From Actinomyces haliotis (GTDB lineage Bacteria; Actinomycetota; Actinomycetes; Actinomycetales; Actinomycetaceae), in contig NZ_JACWNA010000028.1 in the NCBI RefSeq assembly GCF_015355765.1, positions 1 through 39,767 on the forward strand: DNA of 39,767 bases, in the 5' to 3' direction. This document shows positions 24,193 through 32,321 of the stretch, piece after piece (positions within the stretch are counted from its first letter, which is position 1; the number at the start of each line of letters is the position of its first letter). The notes under the pieces were generated by a model. That model ran no database searches. It had not been told where the DNA came from and saw nothing but the letters and a program-made list of their open reading frames with translations. Both the position numbers and the translations under genes were made by a program.

Positions 24193-25662
24193 TCAGCCGA
24201 GCACGGCCCAGCCCAGCGGCGGGAGGACGACGCCGTCGCGCTCCGGACGCGGGTGCGGCAGGTCGTGCGCCGCGGACAGGACCTCGTGGTGCCCGGCGGT
24301 CGGCAGCCAGACCTCGGTGGCCTCCAGGCTCAGCGCCAGCACGACCTCGCGCGGAGTCCCCTCCGGGACGTCCCAACCGGCGCCCTCGCGCTCGCGGACC
24401 CGGATCGAGAGCACCGTGTTGTCGAGGTGCAGCGTCTCGTAGGCGGCGTCGTGCAGCCAGGGCAGCCGACGGCGCAGCGCGATGAGCTCCTGGTGGAGGT
24501 GGCGCGTCCCGGCGCCGGCGTCGCCGAGGTCGGCGGGGTTCGCGGGCAGCTCGGGGCGGATCGCGTCGTCACCGCCGAGCCTCTCCTCCTTGACGGCCTG
24601 CCAACCCTCCTCGTCGCCGTAGTAGATCGCGGGCGTGCCCGGAAGCGCCATGAGGAGGGCGAGGGCGTGCCCGGCCAGGCGCGGGTCGCCCACCTGCGAG
24701 GCGATGCGCGAGGTGTCGTGGTTCCCGATGAAGGTGTACGGGATGAAGGTGTCGAGGAGCTCCGCGCCGCGCTGCAGCGTCCAGTCGAGCTCGTAGAAGT
24801 TGCGCTCGGCCAGCGAGTGCCACGTCGACTGCCACAGCTCGTACTGCGTGACGGCGTTCATCCCGGAGTCGCGGACGATCCCCGCGTAGTCGCCGTGGAT
24901 GACCTCGCCGAGCACGTAGACCTCGGGGAAGCGATCGCGCACGCGCGGCAGCACCCGGGTCCAGAAGCCGGGGTCGACGGCGTAGGCGGCGTCGAGGCGC
25001 CACCCGTCCACGCCCCGCCCGCACCAGGTGGTCATGACCTCCGTGACGAGGTCGGCGACGGCCTCGGAGCCGTGGTCGAGCTCGGGCAGCCAGTCCTGGC
25101 CCTCGAAGCGGGCGTAGTCGGCCGGGCCCGTGCCGGGCGCCCAGCCGGTGCCGTCGTCCGCCCACGTGAGGCGGTACATGCCTGCCTCGGCGGAGGAGGG
25201 GCCTGTCTGCGCGAGCCCGGCGAAGGCGGGGTAGGCGATACCGGTGTGGTTGAAGACGCCGTCGAGGATGACGCGCACGCCCTTGCCGTGGGCGGCCTCG
25301 ATGAGGTCGGTGAGGTCCTCGTTGGTGCCGAGGCGCGGGTCGACGCGGTGGTAGTCGATCGTGTCGTAACCGTGGGACATCGAGTCGAAGACAGGGCCGA
25401 GGAGGAGCACGTTGCAGCCGAGGTCCACGAGGCGGTCCAGCCAGGCGATGAGGCGGCGCAGCCGGTGCTCGGCCGCCATGGCGCCGGCCGGGGTGCTCGG
25501 GTCGGCGGGGTCGCCCTCGGGGCGCAGGGCGGGGGCCCCGACGGCGCCCAGGGGCAGGACGTGCCAGACGATCGCGTGGCGCACCCAGTCCGGCTCGGGG
25601 ACCCTCACCGCCGTCCGGCGGTCGTCCGGATCGGGGGTCTGGATAGCAGCGTCGGCACTCAT
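24193..25662 (-). CDS. Glycoside hydrolase family 13 (alpha-amylase-like)
   Basis: 489-residue cytoplasmic GH13 enzyme acting on alpha-glucans or malto-oligosaccharides; exact specificity not clear. Barrel signatures: VILDGVFNHTG (region I), GVDGWRLDAAYAV with the nucleophile Asp (II), YVLGEVIHGDY with the acid/base Glu (III), and FIGNHDTSRI with the transition-state Asp (IV). No signal peptide is present. ATG 25662 is chosen because TATCCT lies exactly 6 nt upstream and no Shine-Dalgarno exists; the frame is open for 12 more codons. It is divergent from an SDR gene, with only 17 bp between the start codons. Confidence 0.87.
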   Translation of the reverse strand: MSADAAIQTPDPDDRRTAVRVPEPDWVRHAIVWHVLPLGAVGAPALRPEGDPADPSTPAGAMAAEHRLRRLIAWLDRLVDLGCNVLLLGPVFDSMSHGYDTIDYHRVDPRLGTNEDLTDLIEAAHGKGVRVILDGVFNHTGIAYPAFAGLAQTGPSSAEAGMYRLTWADDGTGWAPGTGPADYARFEGQDWLPELDHGSEAVADLVTEVMTTWCGRGVDGWRLDAAYAVDPGFWTRVLPRVRDRFPEVYVLGEVIHGDYAGIVRDSGMNAVTQYELWQSTWHSLAERNFYELDWTLQRGAELLDTFIPYTFIGNHDTSRIASQVGDPRLAGHALALLMALPGTPAIYYGDEEGWQAVKEERLGGDDAIRPELPANPADLGDAGAGTRHLHQELIALRRRLPWLHDAAYETLHLDNTVLSIRVREREGAGWDVPEGTPREVVLALSLEATEVWLPTAGHHEVLSAAHDLPHPRPERDGVVLPPLGWAVLG

Positions 25663-25668
25663 GGGACG

Positions 25669-25674
25669 AGGATA
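25669..25674 (-). promoter_or_regulatory. -10 box TATCCT of the GH13 gene, leaderless type
   Basis: TATCCT on the minus strand, 6 nt before the ATG. On the plus strand the same bases include the GAGGA that serves as ribosome-binding site for the SDR gene. Confidence 0.5.
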
Positions 25675-25679
25675 CGGGT

Positions 25680-26498
25680 ATGACTCCGAACGCCGCACAG
25701 TCCGGCTCCGCCACCGTCACCGCGTCCTCCGACGGCGCCGCCCGTCGCGCCGTCGTCACGGGTGCCTCCACGGGCATCGGTGCCGCCACCGTCCGCCTCC
25801 TGTGCGCCCACGGCTGGGAGGTCGTCGCCACCGCCCGCCGCGCTGAGCGCCTCGAGGCCCTCGCCGAGGAGACCGGCTGCGCGTGGGTCGCCGCCGACCT
25901 CCAGGAGAAGGACGACGTCGACCGCCTCGCCTCCGAGGTCCTCGGCGCCGGCCCCGTCGACGCCGTCGTCAACGTCGCGGGCGGAGCGCTGGGCACCGAC
26001 CCCGTCGCCGAGGGCAAGGTCGAGGAGTGGGCCACCATGTACGACAGGAACGTCCTCGCCGCGTTGCGCGTCACCCAGGCCTTCCTGCCGGGCCTGCGCG
26101 AGCACGGGGGAGACGTCCTTCTCCTCACCTCGACCGCCGGCCACGACACCTACCCGGGCGGTGCGGGCTACGTCGCCGCGAAGCACGCCGAGCGCATCAT
26201 CGCGAACACGCTGCGGGTCGAGCTCGTCGGCGAGCCCGTCCGCGTCATTGAGATCGCCCCCGGCATGGTTGAGACCGAGGAGTTCTCCCTCAACCGCTAC
26301 CACGGCGACCAGTCGAAGGCCGACGCGGTGTACGCCGGCGTCGAGAACCCGCTCAGGGCGGAGGACGTCGCCGACTGCGTCGTCTGGGCCCTCGAGCGTC
26401 CGAGTCACGTCAACATCGACTCCCTCATCGTCCGTCCACGTGCGCAGGCCTCGAACACGGTCGTCGCGCGTGACGGGAAGGTCGGCGGCCGCGCCTGA
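25680..26498 (+). CDS. Short-chain dehydrogenase/reductase
   Basis: Classical SDR oxidoreductase, 272 residues, NAD(P)-dependent, substrate unknown; the pattern resembles YdfG-like serine/3-hydroxy acid dehydrogenases. Visible features: cofactor motif TGASTGIG (27-34), NVAGG at 98-102, Asn124, catalytic Ser151, and Tyr164-x3-Lys168 in YVAAK. The Arg after the second strand (TARR) favours NADP. The first 22 residues are Ala/Ser-rich and may not be conserved. GAGGA about 9 nt upstream of the ATG at 25680 acts as ribosome-binding site. Its promoter must lie inside the divergent GH13 gene. Confidence 0.87.
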   Translation: MTPNAAQSGSATVTASSDGAARRAVVTGASTGIGAATVRLLCAHGWEVVATARRAERLEALAEETGCAWVAADLQEKDDVDRLASEVLGAGPVDAVVNVAGGALGTDPVAEGKVEEWATMYDRNVLAALRVTQAFLPGLREHGGDVLLLTSTAGHDTYPGGAGYVAAKHAERIIANTLRVELVGEPVRVIEIAPGMVETEEFSLNRYHGDQSKADAVYAGVENPLRAEDVADCVVWALERPSHVNIDSLIVRPRAQASNTVVARDGKVGGRA

Positions 26499-26645
26499 GC
26501 ACGGGCCCGCAGTCGTGCGGCACCGTCCTGTGCGGTCCTGCACATCGGGCTCACAGGTCGGGCATGCCGGGGACCCAGAGCCTCTCTCTAGCGTCGTGCG
26601 CATCCGCCCCGGAGGGACCGGGGCCGACCAGGAGGCAGGACGCGC

Positions 26646-27389
26646 ATGAGCGACGCCAGGTGGTCCGCGACCAGTGGCTCCCACGAGAACGACGGGGCCG
26701 ACATCGGCTCCGTCTCCGACCGCACCCAGCGGATCGACCAGCCCGAGGGCGGCGACGGCGTCGCGGCGACGCAGTCCCTGCCCACCACCGGACGCGCCTC
26801 CGGCACCACGGCCGACGGCGGCACGAGCCCCTTCCAGCCCGGGACCGCGCCCACCGCGTGGAGCGCCGAGTCCGGCTCGGCCTACGCCGGGGACGCGGGC
26901 ACGGGCAACGCGTCGACCCCGGAGGGCTGGAGCTCCGGGCGCCACGCGCAGGAGTCCGCTCCCGTCTCCGGGGGCACGCCCGTGCCCGCGGCGAGCGCCC
27001 CCGCCGTCACCGTGAGCCGCCCCTGGTACAAGCGTGCCTGGGCTCGCGGTGTGGCGGGTGTTGCCGTCGTCCTCGCCTCCTTCGGCCTGGGCTGGGCCTC
27101 GCACGACGTCACGAGCACCTCGACCTCGACCTCCCAGCAGCAGGGCGGCCCCGGCGGGCAGGGAGGTCAGGTGGGGCAGATGGGCCAGGACGGCCAGATG
27201 GGTCAGCAGGGCCAGTCGGGCCAGGGCGGGCAGGACGGCCAGATGGGGCAGCAGGGCCAGTCCGGCCAGTCCGACTCATCCGGCGGCGTCCTCCAGGACA
27301 AGCGCGGGCAGTCGGGAGGCTCCGGCCAGACCGCCCCGACGGACGGCGCGACCGACGCCGCCAACACCTCCGCGGACTCGAACACCTGA
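26646..27389 (+). CDS. Single-pass membrane protein with a collagen-like Gly-Gln-X tract
   Basis: 247 residues, no family recognised. Residues 1-125 are Ser/Thr/Gly-rich and hydrophilic. A basic WYKRAWAR (127-134) precedes one hydrophobic segment (about 135-151, VAGVAVVLASFGLGWA). After it come 13 consecutive Gly-Gln-X triplets (171-209) and a Ser/Gly/Asp-rich tail. The positive charges before the segment suggest an intracellular N-terminus and extracellular C-terminus. The triplet tract is encoded by imperfect DNA repeats. The function is unknown; a surface or wall-spanning role is a guess. A strong terminator follows. Confidence 0.7.
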   Translation: MSDARWSATSGSHENDGADIGSVSDRTQRIDQPEGGDGVAATQSLPTTGRASGTTADGGTSPFQPGTAPTAWSAESGSAYAGDAGTGNASTPEGWSSGRHAQESAPVSGGTPVPAASAPAVTVSRPWYKRAWARGVAGVAVVLASFGLGWASHDVTSTSTSTSQQQGGPGGQGGQVGQMGQDGQMGQQGQSGQGGQDGQMGQQGQSGQSDSSGGVLQDKRGQSGGSGQTAPTDGATDAANTSADSNT

Positions 27390-27429
27390 GCCCGGAGCCG
27401 GGCCCGCGAGCGGCGAGCCGGGCGAGCGC

Positions 27430-27462
27430 GTGCGCCGCACGTCCCTGGGACGCGCGGCGCAC
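27430..27462 (+). terminator. Terminator after the Gly-Gln-X protein gene
   Basis: 16-bp stem (27430-27445 with 27447-27462) with one mismatch, followed by GTGTTT. Confidence 0.65.
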
Positions 27463-27465
27463 GTG

Positions 27466-27495
27466 TTTGCGTACCCAAGGTCGAACGTGTGTACT
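27466..27495 (+). promoter_or_regulatory. Candidate promoter of the trehalose operon
   Basis: TTTGCG (27466-27471), 18 bp, TGTACT (27490-27495). ACCCA and TGGGT half-sites (27473-27477, 27495-27499) flank the spacer and could belong to an operator. No treR is in the window. Confidence 0.35.
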
Positions 27496-27540
27496 GGGTC
27501 ACGCTCCCGCGAGCGACGCGGGCCCTGACACGGAGAACGC

Positions 27541-29355
27541 ATGAGCACCCACGGCTTCCACGACGCGGTCGTCTACCAGGTCTATCCCAAGTCCTACAAG
27601 GACTCCGACGGCGACGGCGTCGGCGACCTGCGCGGCATCATCGAGAAGGTCCCCTACATCGCCTCCCTGGGCGTCGACTACGTCTGGCTCAACCCCTTCT
27701 TCCCCTCACCGGGCAACGACAACGGCTACGACGTCGCCGACTACTGCGCCATCGACCCCGCCATGGGCACGATGGAGGACTTCGATGAGCTCGTCGCCGC
27801 CCTCGCCGAGCACGGCATCAGCCCCATGCTCGACATGGTCCTCAACCACGTCTCCACCGAGCACGAGTGGTTCCAGCGTGCGCTGGCGGGGGAGCAGCGC
27901 TACCGCGACTACTTCTACATCCGCCCCTCCAGGCCCGACGGCTCCCTCCCGACCAACTGGGTGAGCAAGTTCGGCGGCCCGGCCTGGGCGCCCTTCACCG
28001 GCGCCCGAGCCGTCGACCCCGAGGCCTCGCGTCACGCCGTCGTCGGGGCCGACGACGCCGCCGGACCTGCGACGGACGCCGACGCCCCCGCCGCCGAGCA
28101 GGTCGAGTACTACCTGCACCTGTTCGACCCCACCCAGGCCGACCTCGACTGGCACAACCCCGAGGTGCGCGAGGAGGCCGCCAAGGTCGTCAACTTCTGG
28201 CGCTCCCACGGCGTGCGCGCCTTCCGCTTCGACGTCATCAACCTCATCGGCAAGACCGAGCCCCTCGCCGACGCCCCCGCCGGCACCGACGACCGTAAGG
28301 TCTACACCGACGGCCCCCTCGTCCACGACTTCCTCCGCGGACTCAACGAGGCCAGCTTCGGGCAGGACCCCGACTCCGTCACCGTCGGCGAGATGTCCTC
28401 CACCACCATCGAGGCCTGCGTCGGCTACACGCGCCCGGAGAACCACGAGCTCTCCATGGTCTTCAACTTCCACCACCTCAAGGTCGACTACGAGGACGGG
28501 CAGAAGTGGAGCCTCATGGCCCCCGACGTCCCCGCCCTCAAGCACCTCCTCAACGACTGGTCCCTCGGGCTGCAGGCCGGAGGCGGCTGGAACGCCCTGT
28601 TCTGGAACAACCACGACCAGCCCCGCGCCGTCGACCGCTTCGGGGACGTGGAGCGCTACCGCTACGAGTCCGCGACCATGCTCGCCACCGCCATCCACCT
28701 CCTGCGCGGCACGCCCTACGTCTACATGGGCGAGGAGATCGGTATGACGGACCCGGCCTACACCTCGATCGAGGAGTACGTCGACGTCGAGGCCCGCAAC
28801 GCCTACACCGCGCTCATCGCCACCGGCATGGACGAGGACACCGCCTTCCGCACCGTCCACGCCAAGGCGCGCGACAACGCCCGTACCCCCATGCAGTGGG
28901 ACGCGAGCGAGGGAGCCGGCTTCACCACCGGCACCCCCTGGCTGCGCCCCACGAACCAGGAGCTCATCAACGTCGAGGCGGAGGAGTCCGAGGGGCCGAT
29001 CCTGCCCTACTACAAACGGCTCATCGCCCTGCGCAAGGAGCTTCCCGTCATCTCCGATGGTCTCTACGAGCCGTGGATCCCCGAGGACCCCGACGTGCTC
29101 GCCTACCTCCGCCGCGAGCCCGGCCCCGACGGCGAGCCCGTGCGCGACGGCGGCGCCGTCCTCGTCCTGTGCTCCTTCCGGGACCACCCCACCACGGTGC
29201 CCGTGCCCGCCGAGCTCGCCGGGGGCGACGTCCTCGTCGCCAACCGACCCGAGCTCCACCCCTCCTCGTACGCCGAGCACCCGCTCGACGGGACGGTCGA
29301 CCTGGCGCCCTTCGAGGCCCTCGCCCTCGCCGTCAACCTCCCCACCACGCTCTGA
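27541..29355 (+). CDS. treC: Alpha,alpha-phosphotrehalase
   Basis: Cytoplasmic GH13 enzyme that splits trehalose 6-phosphate into glucose and glucose 6-phosphate after PTS uptake. 604 residues that closely follow E. coli TreC: VYQVYPKSYKDSDGDGVGDL, NGYDVADYCAIDP, LDMVLNHVSTEHEWF, RFDVINLI (nucleophile Asp231), TVGEMSST (acid/base Glu284), FNFHHLKVDY and WNNHDQPR (Asp359). An insert at about 155-187 (Ala/Asp-rich, between PAWAPFTG and EYYLHLFDP) is absent from E. coli TreC. GGAGAA precedes the ATG. treB follows after 11 bp, which supports trehalose rather than isomaltose as substrate. Confidence 0.92.
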   Translation: MSTHGFHDAVVYQVYPKSYKDSDGDGVGDLRGIIEKVPYIASLGVDYVWLNPFFPSPGNDNGYDVADYCAIDPAMGTMEDFDELVAALAEHGISPMLDMVLNHVSTEHEWFQRALAGEQRYRDYFYIRPSRPDGSLPTNWVSKFGGPAWAPFTGARAVDPEASRHAVVGADDAAGPATDADAPAAEQVEYYLHLFDPTQADLDWHNPEVREEAAKVVNFWRSHGVRAFRFDVINLIGKTEPLADAPAGTDDRKVYTDGPLVHDFLRGLNEASFGQDPDSVTVGEMSSTTIEACVGYTRPENHELSMVFNFHHLKVDYEDGQKWSLMAPDVPALKHLLNDWSLGLQAGGGWNALFWNNHDQPRAVDRFGDVERYRYESATMLATAIHLLRGTPYVYMGEEIGMTDPAYTSIEEYVDVEARNAYTALIATGMDEDTAFRTVHAKARDNARTPMQWDASEGAGFTTGTPWLRPTNQELINVEAEESEGPILPYYKRLIALRKELPVISDGLYEPWIPEDPDVLAYLRREPGPDGEPVRDGGAVLVLCSFRDHPTTVPVPAELAGGDVLVANRPELHPSSYAEHPLDGTVDLAPFEALALAVNLPTTL

Positions 29356-29366
29356 GAGGAGCACCC

Positions 29367-31448
29367 ATGTCCCCCACCCCGCAGACGACGCTCGTCGCCC
29401 CGGTGACCGGCGAGGTCATCCCCCTCGCCGACGTCGCCGACCCCGTCTTCTCCTCCGGAGCCCTCGGCGAGGGGTACGGAGTCAAGCCCTCCGGCGAGGG
29501 CGCCGTCCACGTCGTCGCACCCGTGACCGGCGAGGTCACCATGGTGGCCGGCACCGGCCACGCCCTCGGCTTCGTCGCCGATGACGGCCTGGAGGTCCTC
29601 CTCCACCTCGGCGTCGACACGGTCGAGCTCGAGGGGCGCCCCTTCGCCCTCACCCCCAAGACCGGTGACCACGTGAGCGCCGGCGACGACCTCGGCACGA
29701 TGGACCTGGCCCAGGTCGTCGGGGCCGGCAAGGACACCACCGCCATCGTCGCCGTCACGAACTCCGCCAAGGAGGTCGCCTCCACCGAGCTCTCCGCCGG
29801 AGCGGTCGAGGCGGGCGCGCAGGCCGCCGTCCTCACCCGTGCGCAGCGGCGGAGCGCCGTCGCCGCCGCGGCCGGCGGCACCGACATGGCGATCGCCGGC
29901 TCCGGAGCGGTCTCAGACCCCGGCAAGGCCTCCGCCGACGACGGCCTCACCGGCTTCGACGCCACTGCCCGCGACATCATCGCCGGGATCGGCGGCGCCG
30001 GGAACGTCAACAACGTCATCCACTGCATCACCCGCGTGCGCTTCTACCTCAAGGACGACACGATCCCCGACGACGCCGCCGTCGCCGACATCGACGGCGT
30101 CATCGACGTCGCCCGCGCAGGCGGCCAGTACCAGGTCGTCATCGGGCCCGACGTCAACGACGTCTACGACGCCGTCGTCAAGCAGCTCCCCGCCAAGGCC
30201 GGCGACGAGGACGACGCCGCCGCGGCGGCGCCCAAGGAACGCCCGACGAGCGCCTGGGGCTGGGTCAAGTACGGCTTCTCCGAGCTCATCGGCGTCATCA
30301 CCGGCTCGATGATCCCGGTCATCGGCGTCCTGGCCGCCTCCGGAATCCTCAAGGGCATCCTCGCCCTGCTCACTCAGTTCGACGTCGTCTCCACGGGAAC
30401 CTCGACGTACACGCTCATCGCGGCCATGGCCGACTCGATGTTCTACTTCCTGCCGATCATCATCGGCTTCACCTCGGCCCGCCGCCTCGGCGCCGACCCG
30501 ATCATCGTCGCCATCATCGGCGGCGTCCTCGCCTACCCGAGCGTCGTCCAGATGGCCAACCCGGACGCCGACGGGTACAAGGTCGTCGCGACCGTGGGCC
30601 GCACCGTCTTCAACGCCGACTTCTTCGGCATCCCGGTCTCCCTGCCACAGGGCAACGCCTACGCCTACTCGATCTTCCCGATCATCGTGGCCGCCTGGCT
30701 CGCCTCGAAGATCGAGCCCTGGCTCAAGAAGCACATCCCCGCGGTGGTCCGCATGATCTTCGCGCCGCTGCTCGAGATCTTCATCGTCTCGACGCTCGTC
30801 CTCGTCATCTTCGGCCCCATCGTCATGACGATCTCGGGTGGCATCGCCGCGGCGATCAGCTGGATCCTCTCGCTGTCCTACCCGATCGCCGGCCTCTTCA
30901 TCGGTGCCTTCTACCAGTGCCTCGTCATCTTCGGCCTGCACTGGGCGGTCATCCCGATCATCTCGCAGCAGATCTCCGACCCCGGCTACTCGCCGCTCAA
31001 CGCGATCGTCTCCGCCTCCATGATCGCCCAGGGTGGCGGCGCGCTCGCCCTGTGGATCAAGGCCAAGAGCCCCAAGATCACGCGCATGGCTGGCCCGGCC
31101 ACGATCTCCGCCCTGTGCGGCGTCACCGAGCCCGCCATGTACGGCCTCAACCTCAAGTACGGCCGCGTCTTCATCACCTCCTCGATCGGCGGCGCCGTCG
31201 GCGGCCTGCTCACGGGCCTGTTCCACGTCAACATGTGGGGCTTCACCGGTGGCCTCGTCGGGTTCCCGTCCTTCGTCAACCCGGCGGGCATCGACGGCTC
31301 CTTCACCGGCTTCTGGATCGCCTCGCTGGTGACGCTGGCCGTGTCCTTCACCTGCACCTACTTCTTCGGCTTCAAGGAGTCCGACTTCGACAACGAGAAG
31401 AAGGTCGAGAAGGTCCGCCTCGGCAACCGCGAGCCCGCGGCCGGCTGA
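29367..31448 (+). CDS. treB: PTS trehalose-type permease with fused EIIA-EIIB-EIIC domains
   Basis: Inner-membrane permease that takes up a sugar and phosphorylates it, probably trehalose given treC just upstream. 693 residues in order A-B-C. The EIIA domain (1-150) is of the glucose type with His65 (GHALGF) and active His80 in LLHLGVDTVEL. The EIIB domain (about 195-275) has its phosphocysteine Cys220 in NNVIHCITRVRFYLKD. The EIIC domain (from about 300) is highly hydrophobic with many membrane segments. E. coli TreB is B-C only and depends on Crr for EIIA; here the EIIA is built in at the N-terminus. GAGAGGAG precedes ATG 29367. Confidence 0.88.
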   Translation: MSPTPQTTLVAPVTGEVIPLADVADPVFSSGALGEGYGVKPSGEGAVHVVAPVTGEVTMVAGTGHALGFVADDGLEVLLHLGVDTVELEGRPFALTPKTGDHVSAGDDLGTMDLAQVVGAGKDTTAIVAVTNSAKEVASTELSAGAVEAGAQAAVLTRAQRRSAVAAAAGGTDMAIAGSGAVSDPGKASADDGLTGFDATARDIIAGIGGAGNVNNVIHCITRVRFYLKDDTIPDDAAVADIDGVIDVARAGGQYQVVIGPDVNDVYDAVVKQLPAKAGDEDDAAAAAPKERPTSAWGWVKYGFSELIGVITGSMIPVIGVLAASGILKGILALLTQFDVVSTGTSTYTLIAAMADSMFYFLPIIIGFTSARRLGADPIIVAIIGGVLAYPSVVQMANPDADGYKVVATVGRTVFNADFFGIPVSLPQGNAYAYSIFPIIVAAWLASKIEPWLKKHIPAVVRMIFAPLLEIFIVSTLVLVIFGPIVMTISGGIAAAISWILSLSYPIAGLFIGAFYQCLVIFGLHWAVIPIISQQISDPGYSPLNAIVSASMIAQGGGALALWIKAKSPKITRMAGPATISALCGVTEPAMYGLNLKYGRVFITSSIGGAVGGLLTGLFHVNMWGFTGGLVGFPSFVNPAGIDGSFTGFWIASLVTLAVSFTCTYFFGFKESDFDNEKKVEKVRLGNREPAAG

Positions 31449-31478
31449 GACCGCGCGACGCGGCCGTCCACGCAGGGA

Positions 31479-31506
31479 CGCCCGCTCCCCGGAAGGGGAG
31501 CGGGCG
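31479..31506. terminator. Bidirectional terminator between the trehalose and sulfur operons
   Basis: Perfect 12-bp stem CGCCCGCTCCCC/GGGGAGCGGGCG with a GGAA tetraloop (31491-31494). It lies 30 bp after treB and 47 bp beyond the end of the converging cys operon. Confidence 0.8.
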
Positions 31507-31553
31507 CTCTCGCGTCCCGTCACGGGATCCGTCCGGCCGCTCGGCCGACGGCG

Positions 31554-32309
31554 TCACGACGTCTCGCGCGGCGGCTCGACCTGCTCGAGGTAGCGGCGCA
31601 CGACGACGTCGGCGAGCGAGTGGTGGTGGCCGATGGGCGGAGCGACGAGCTCCGCGCCCGCCCCGTGCAGGGCCCGCGAGAAGTGCCCCTCGGCCAGGAG
31701 GTAGGTGGCCAGGGCGACGACCTCGGCCCCCTCCTGGTGGAGGGCGTGGACCGCCGCGCGCACGCTCGGCTCCGCGGCGGAGAGGAACGCGGCGCTCGTG
31801 CGCACGCCTGTCATCATCTCGACGTGGCGGGCGGCCTCACGCGCCTCGGCGACCCCGGAGGTACGGCGCGTGCCCGCCGCCGCCAGGACGAGGGCGTCGA
31901 CGTCCTGCCAGTCGGCGCCCTCCGAGACGAGCTGCTCGGTGAGGCGCTCGACGACTCCGGAGACGAGGTCCGGCTCCGGGCCCAGGTGCCGGGTGACCGT
32001 CCCCGTGCCGTGGGCGGAGACGAGGCGCGGGAGGTCGTGCTCGACGTGGTAGCCGCCCCCGAGGAAGAAGGGCACGACCACGGGATCAACGGTCCCGGAG
32101 AGGGCGTCGGCGGCGCTCGGGGAGGAGAACTCGACGTAGCCGTGGCGCACCTCGGCGCCCGGGAGGAGGCGGGCGACGTCGTCGGCGACGAGGGGCAGGA
32201 GGGGCTCGGCCCCCGGGGCCCTCGTTCCGTGCGCGATGAGGACGAGCGGACGGGCGGCAGGAGCCCGGTTCCTCGTCGTCGGCGTGGTCGTCGTGCGCGG
32301 GCTGGTCAT
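31554..32309 (-). CDS. Sirohydrochlorin chelatase (CbiX/SirB family)
   Basis: 251 residues with two CbiX-type halves: LVLIAHGTRAPGAEPLLP with an active-site His, YVEFSSPSAADAL, VVVPFFLGGGYHVEHDLP (the conserved metal-ligand His region), and a second HFSRAL segment. In this operon the likely role is ferrochelatase: inserting iron into sirohydrochlorin to make the sirohaem needed by CysI. It corresponds to cysY of the Corynebacterium glutamicum cys cluster (from memory of that cluster). It is the last gene of the operon, 12 bp after the transporter. No clear Shine-Dalgarno is seen before ATG 32309. Confidence 0.85.
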   Translation of the reverse strand: MTSPRTTTTPTTRNRAPAARPLVLIAHGTRAPGAEPLLPLVADDVARLLPGAEVRHGYVEFSSPSAADALSGTVDPVVVPFFLGGGYHVEHDLPRLVSAHGTGTVTRHLGPEPDLVSGVVERLTEQLVSEGADWQDVDALVLAAAGTRRTSGVAEAREAARHVEMMTGVRTSAAFLSAAEPSVRAAVHALHQEGAEVVALATYLLAEGHFSRALHGAGAELVAPPIGHHHSLADVVVRRYLEQVEPPRETS

Positions 32310-32321
32310 GGCAGCAGGGTC

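Noticed and set aside
29913-31523. 536-codon minus-strand frame opposite treB
   Set aside because: Asp/Glu/Arg/Val-rich antisense shadow; treB is complete on the plus strand with its domains intact.
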